Shown: positions 41,931 to 42,035 of the stretch, piece by piece
Position numbering within the stretch: position 1 is the first letter of the stretch
Layout: every line of letters begins with the position of its first letter
Assembly (NCBI GenBank): GCA_023436715.1
Contig: JAEZIJ010000097.1
Span: 1 to 42,035 of the forward strand
DNA length: 42,035 nt
Direction of reading: 5' to 3'
Origin: Acidobacteriota bacterium
GTDB lineage: Bacteria; Acidobacteriota; Terriglobia; Bryobacterales; Bryobacteraceae
Translations under genes and position numbers: made by a program
The notes under the pieces: model-generated
What the model was told of the DNA's origin: nothing
The model's input: only the letters and a program-made list of their open reading frames with translations
Database searches by the model: none

Positions 41931-42035
41931 TTAGCTCTGTGGGACGGGCTCGGGGCTGATCGGGGTGAGCGCGACGGTATACCCCAATTTGCGCAACGCC
42001 TGGGTGAGCTTCCGAACGCGGCATTTTTTGGCGCG
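41931..42035 (-). CDS. 3' end of a gene, possibly a transposase
   Basis: The last 34 codons and stop of an open frame enter from the right edge: basic RAKKCRVRKLTQALRKLGY, then TVALTPISPEPVPQS. The basic helix followed by LGYTVALTP resembles C-termini of some transposases, a tentative recollection rather than a match. The stop directly touches the dispersed repeat, which would fit an insertion-sequence end. The gene is upstream of the ABC exporter on the same strand. Confidence 0.4.
   Translation of the reverse strand, partial: RAKKCRVRKLTQALRKLGYTVALTPISPEPVPQS

Overview
The window is a high-GC bacterial chromosome segment. It most likely comes from an Acidobacteriota genome of the Bryobacterales/Solibacterales type. 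This is inferred from a PadR regulator paired with a large duplicated FtsX/MacB-type permease (the acidobacterial ADOP arrangement), from chitobiase-type surface repeats, and from a family of dispersed GC-rich intergenic repeats. No rRNA or tRNA gene was seen, so the taxonomy is not proven.

Region 1 (1-24360) is an exopolysaccharide or capsule locus. About twenty minus-strand genes lie nearly end to end, many with ATGA stop/start overlaps, and run from a TPR protein at about 23960 down to a glycosyltransferase ending at 758. In transcription order they are: TPR protein, Wza-like export protein, Wzc-like tyrosine autokinase, O-antigen ligase/polymerase-like membrane protein, acyl carrier protein, AMP-forming ligase, NadE-like synthase, FecR-like protein, Wzx-like flippase, two GT4 enzymes, a polysaccharide deacetylase with a zinc-ribbon-like tail, a second O-antigen ligase/polymerase-like protein, three more GT4 enzymes, a GT-C-like membrane protein, a GH18 glycosidase, a WcaF-like acetyltransferase and a WbuB-like GT4. 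The set has the parts of a Wzx/Wzy pathway: sugar assembly, flipping, polymerisation and export. Deacetylation, O-acetylation, hydrolysis and possibly acyl or amide decoration come on top. The initiating phosphoglycosyltransferase and a low-molecular-weight tyrosine phosphatase are not in the window. At the left edge, convergent to this block, is the 3' end of a gene for a surface protein of chitobiase-type repeats; the GH18 enzyme carries the same domain. An intrinsic terminator for this gene lies inside the 3' coding end of the facing glycosyltransferase. The region upstream of the locus (23963-24360) holds a candidate promoter and a perfect 12-bp palindrome.

Region 2 (24361-31700) has an Lhr-type helicase (plus), a convergent PadR-permease operon (minus) with a near-consensus promoter overlapped by inverted repeats, and a 57-codon membrane miniprotein.

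Region 3 (31708-35005) has an archease-RtcB RNA-ligase pair, a four-hairpin element and an MFS transporter, all on the minus strand.

Region 4 (35070-39945, plus) has a TolC-family outer-membrane protein, a radical SAM protein, a NIPSNAP-domain protein with a Tat-like leader and a LACTB-like serine hydrolase. Region 5 (39948-41880, minus) is a NatAB-type ABC exporter. The right edge carries a copy of the dispersed repeat and the last 34 codons of what may be a transposase.

The most unusual points are the ACP/ligase/NadE-like trio inside a polysaccharide operon, the GH18-deacetylase-acetyltransferase-chitobiase-domain combination that hints at an amino-sugar polymer, the four-hairpin element at 33584-33669, and the PadR promoter architecture.
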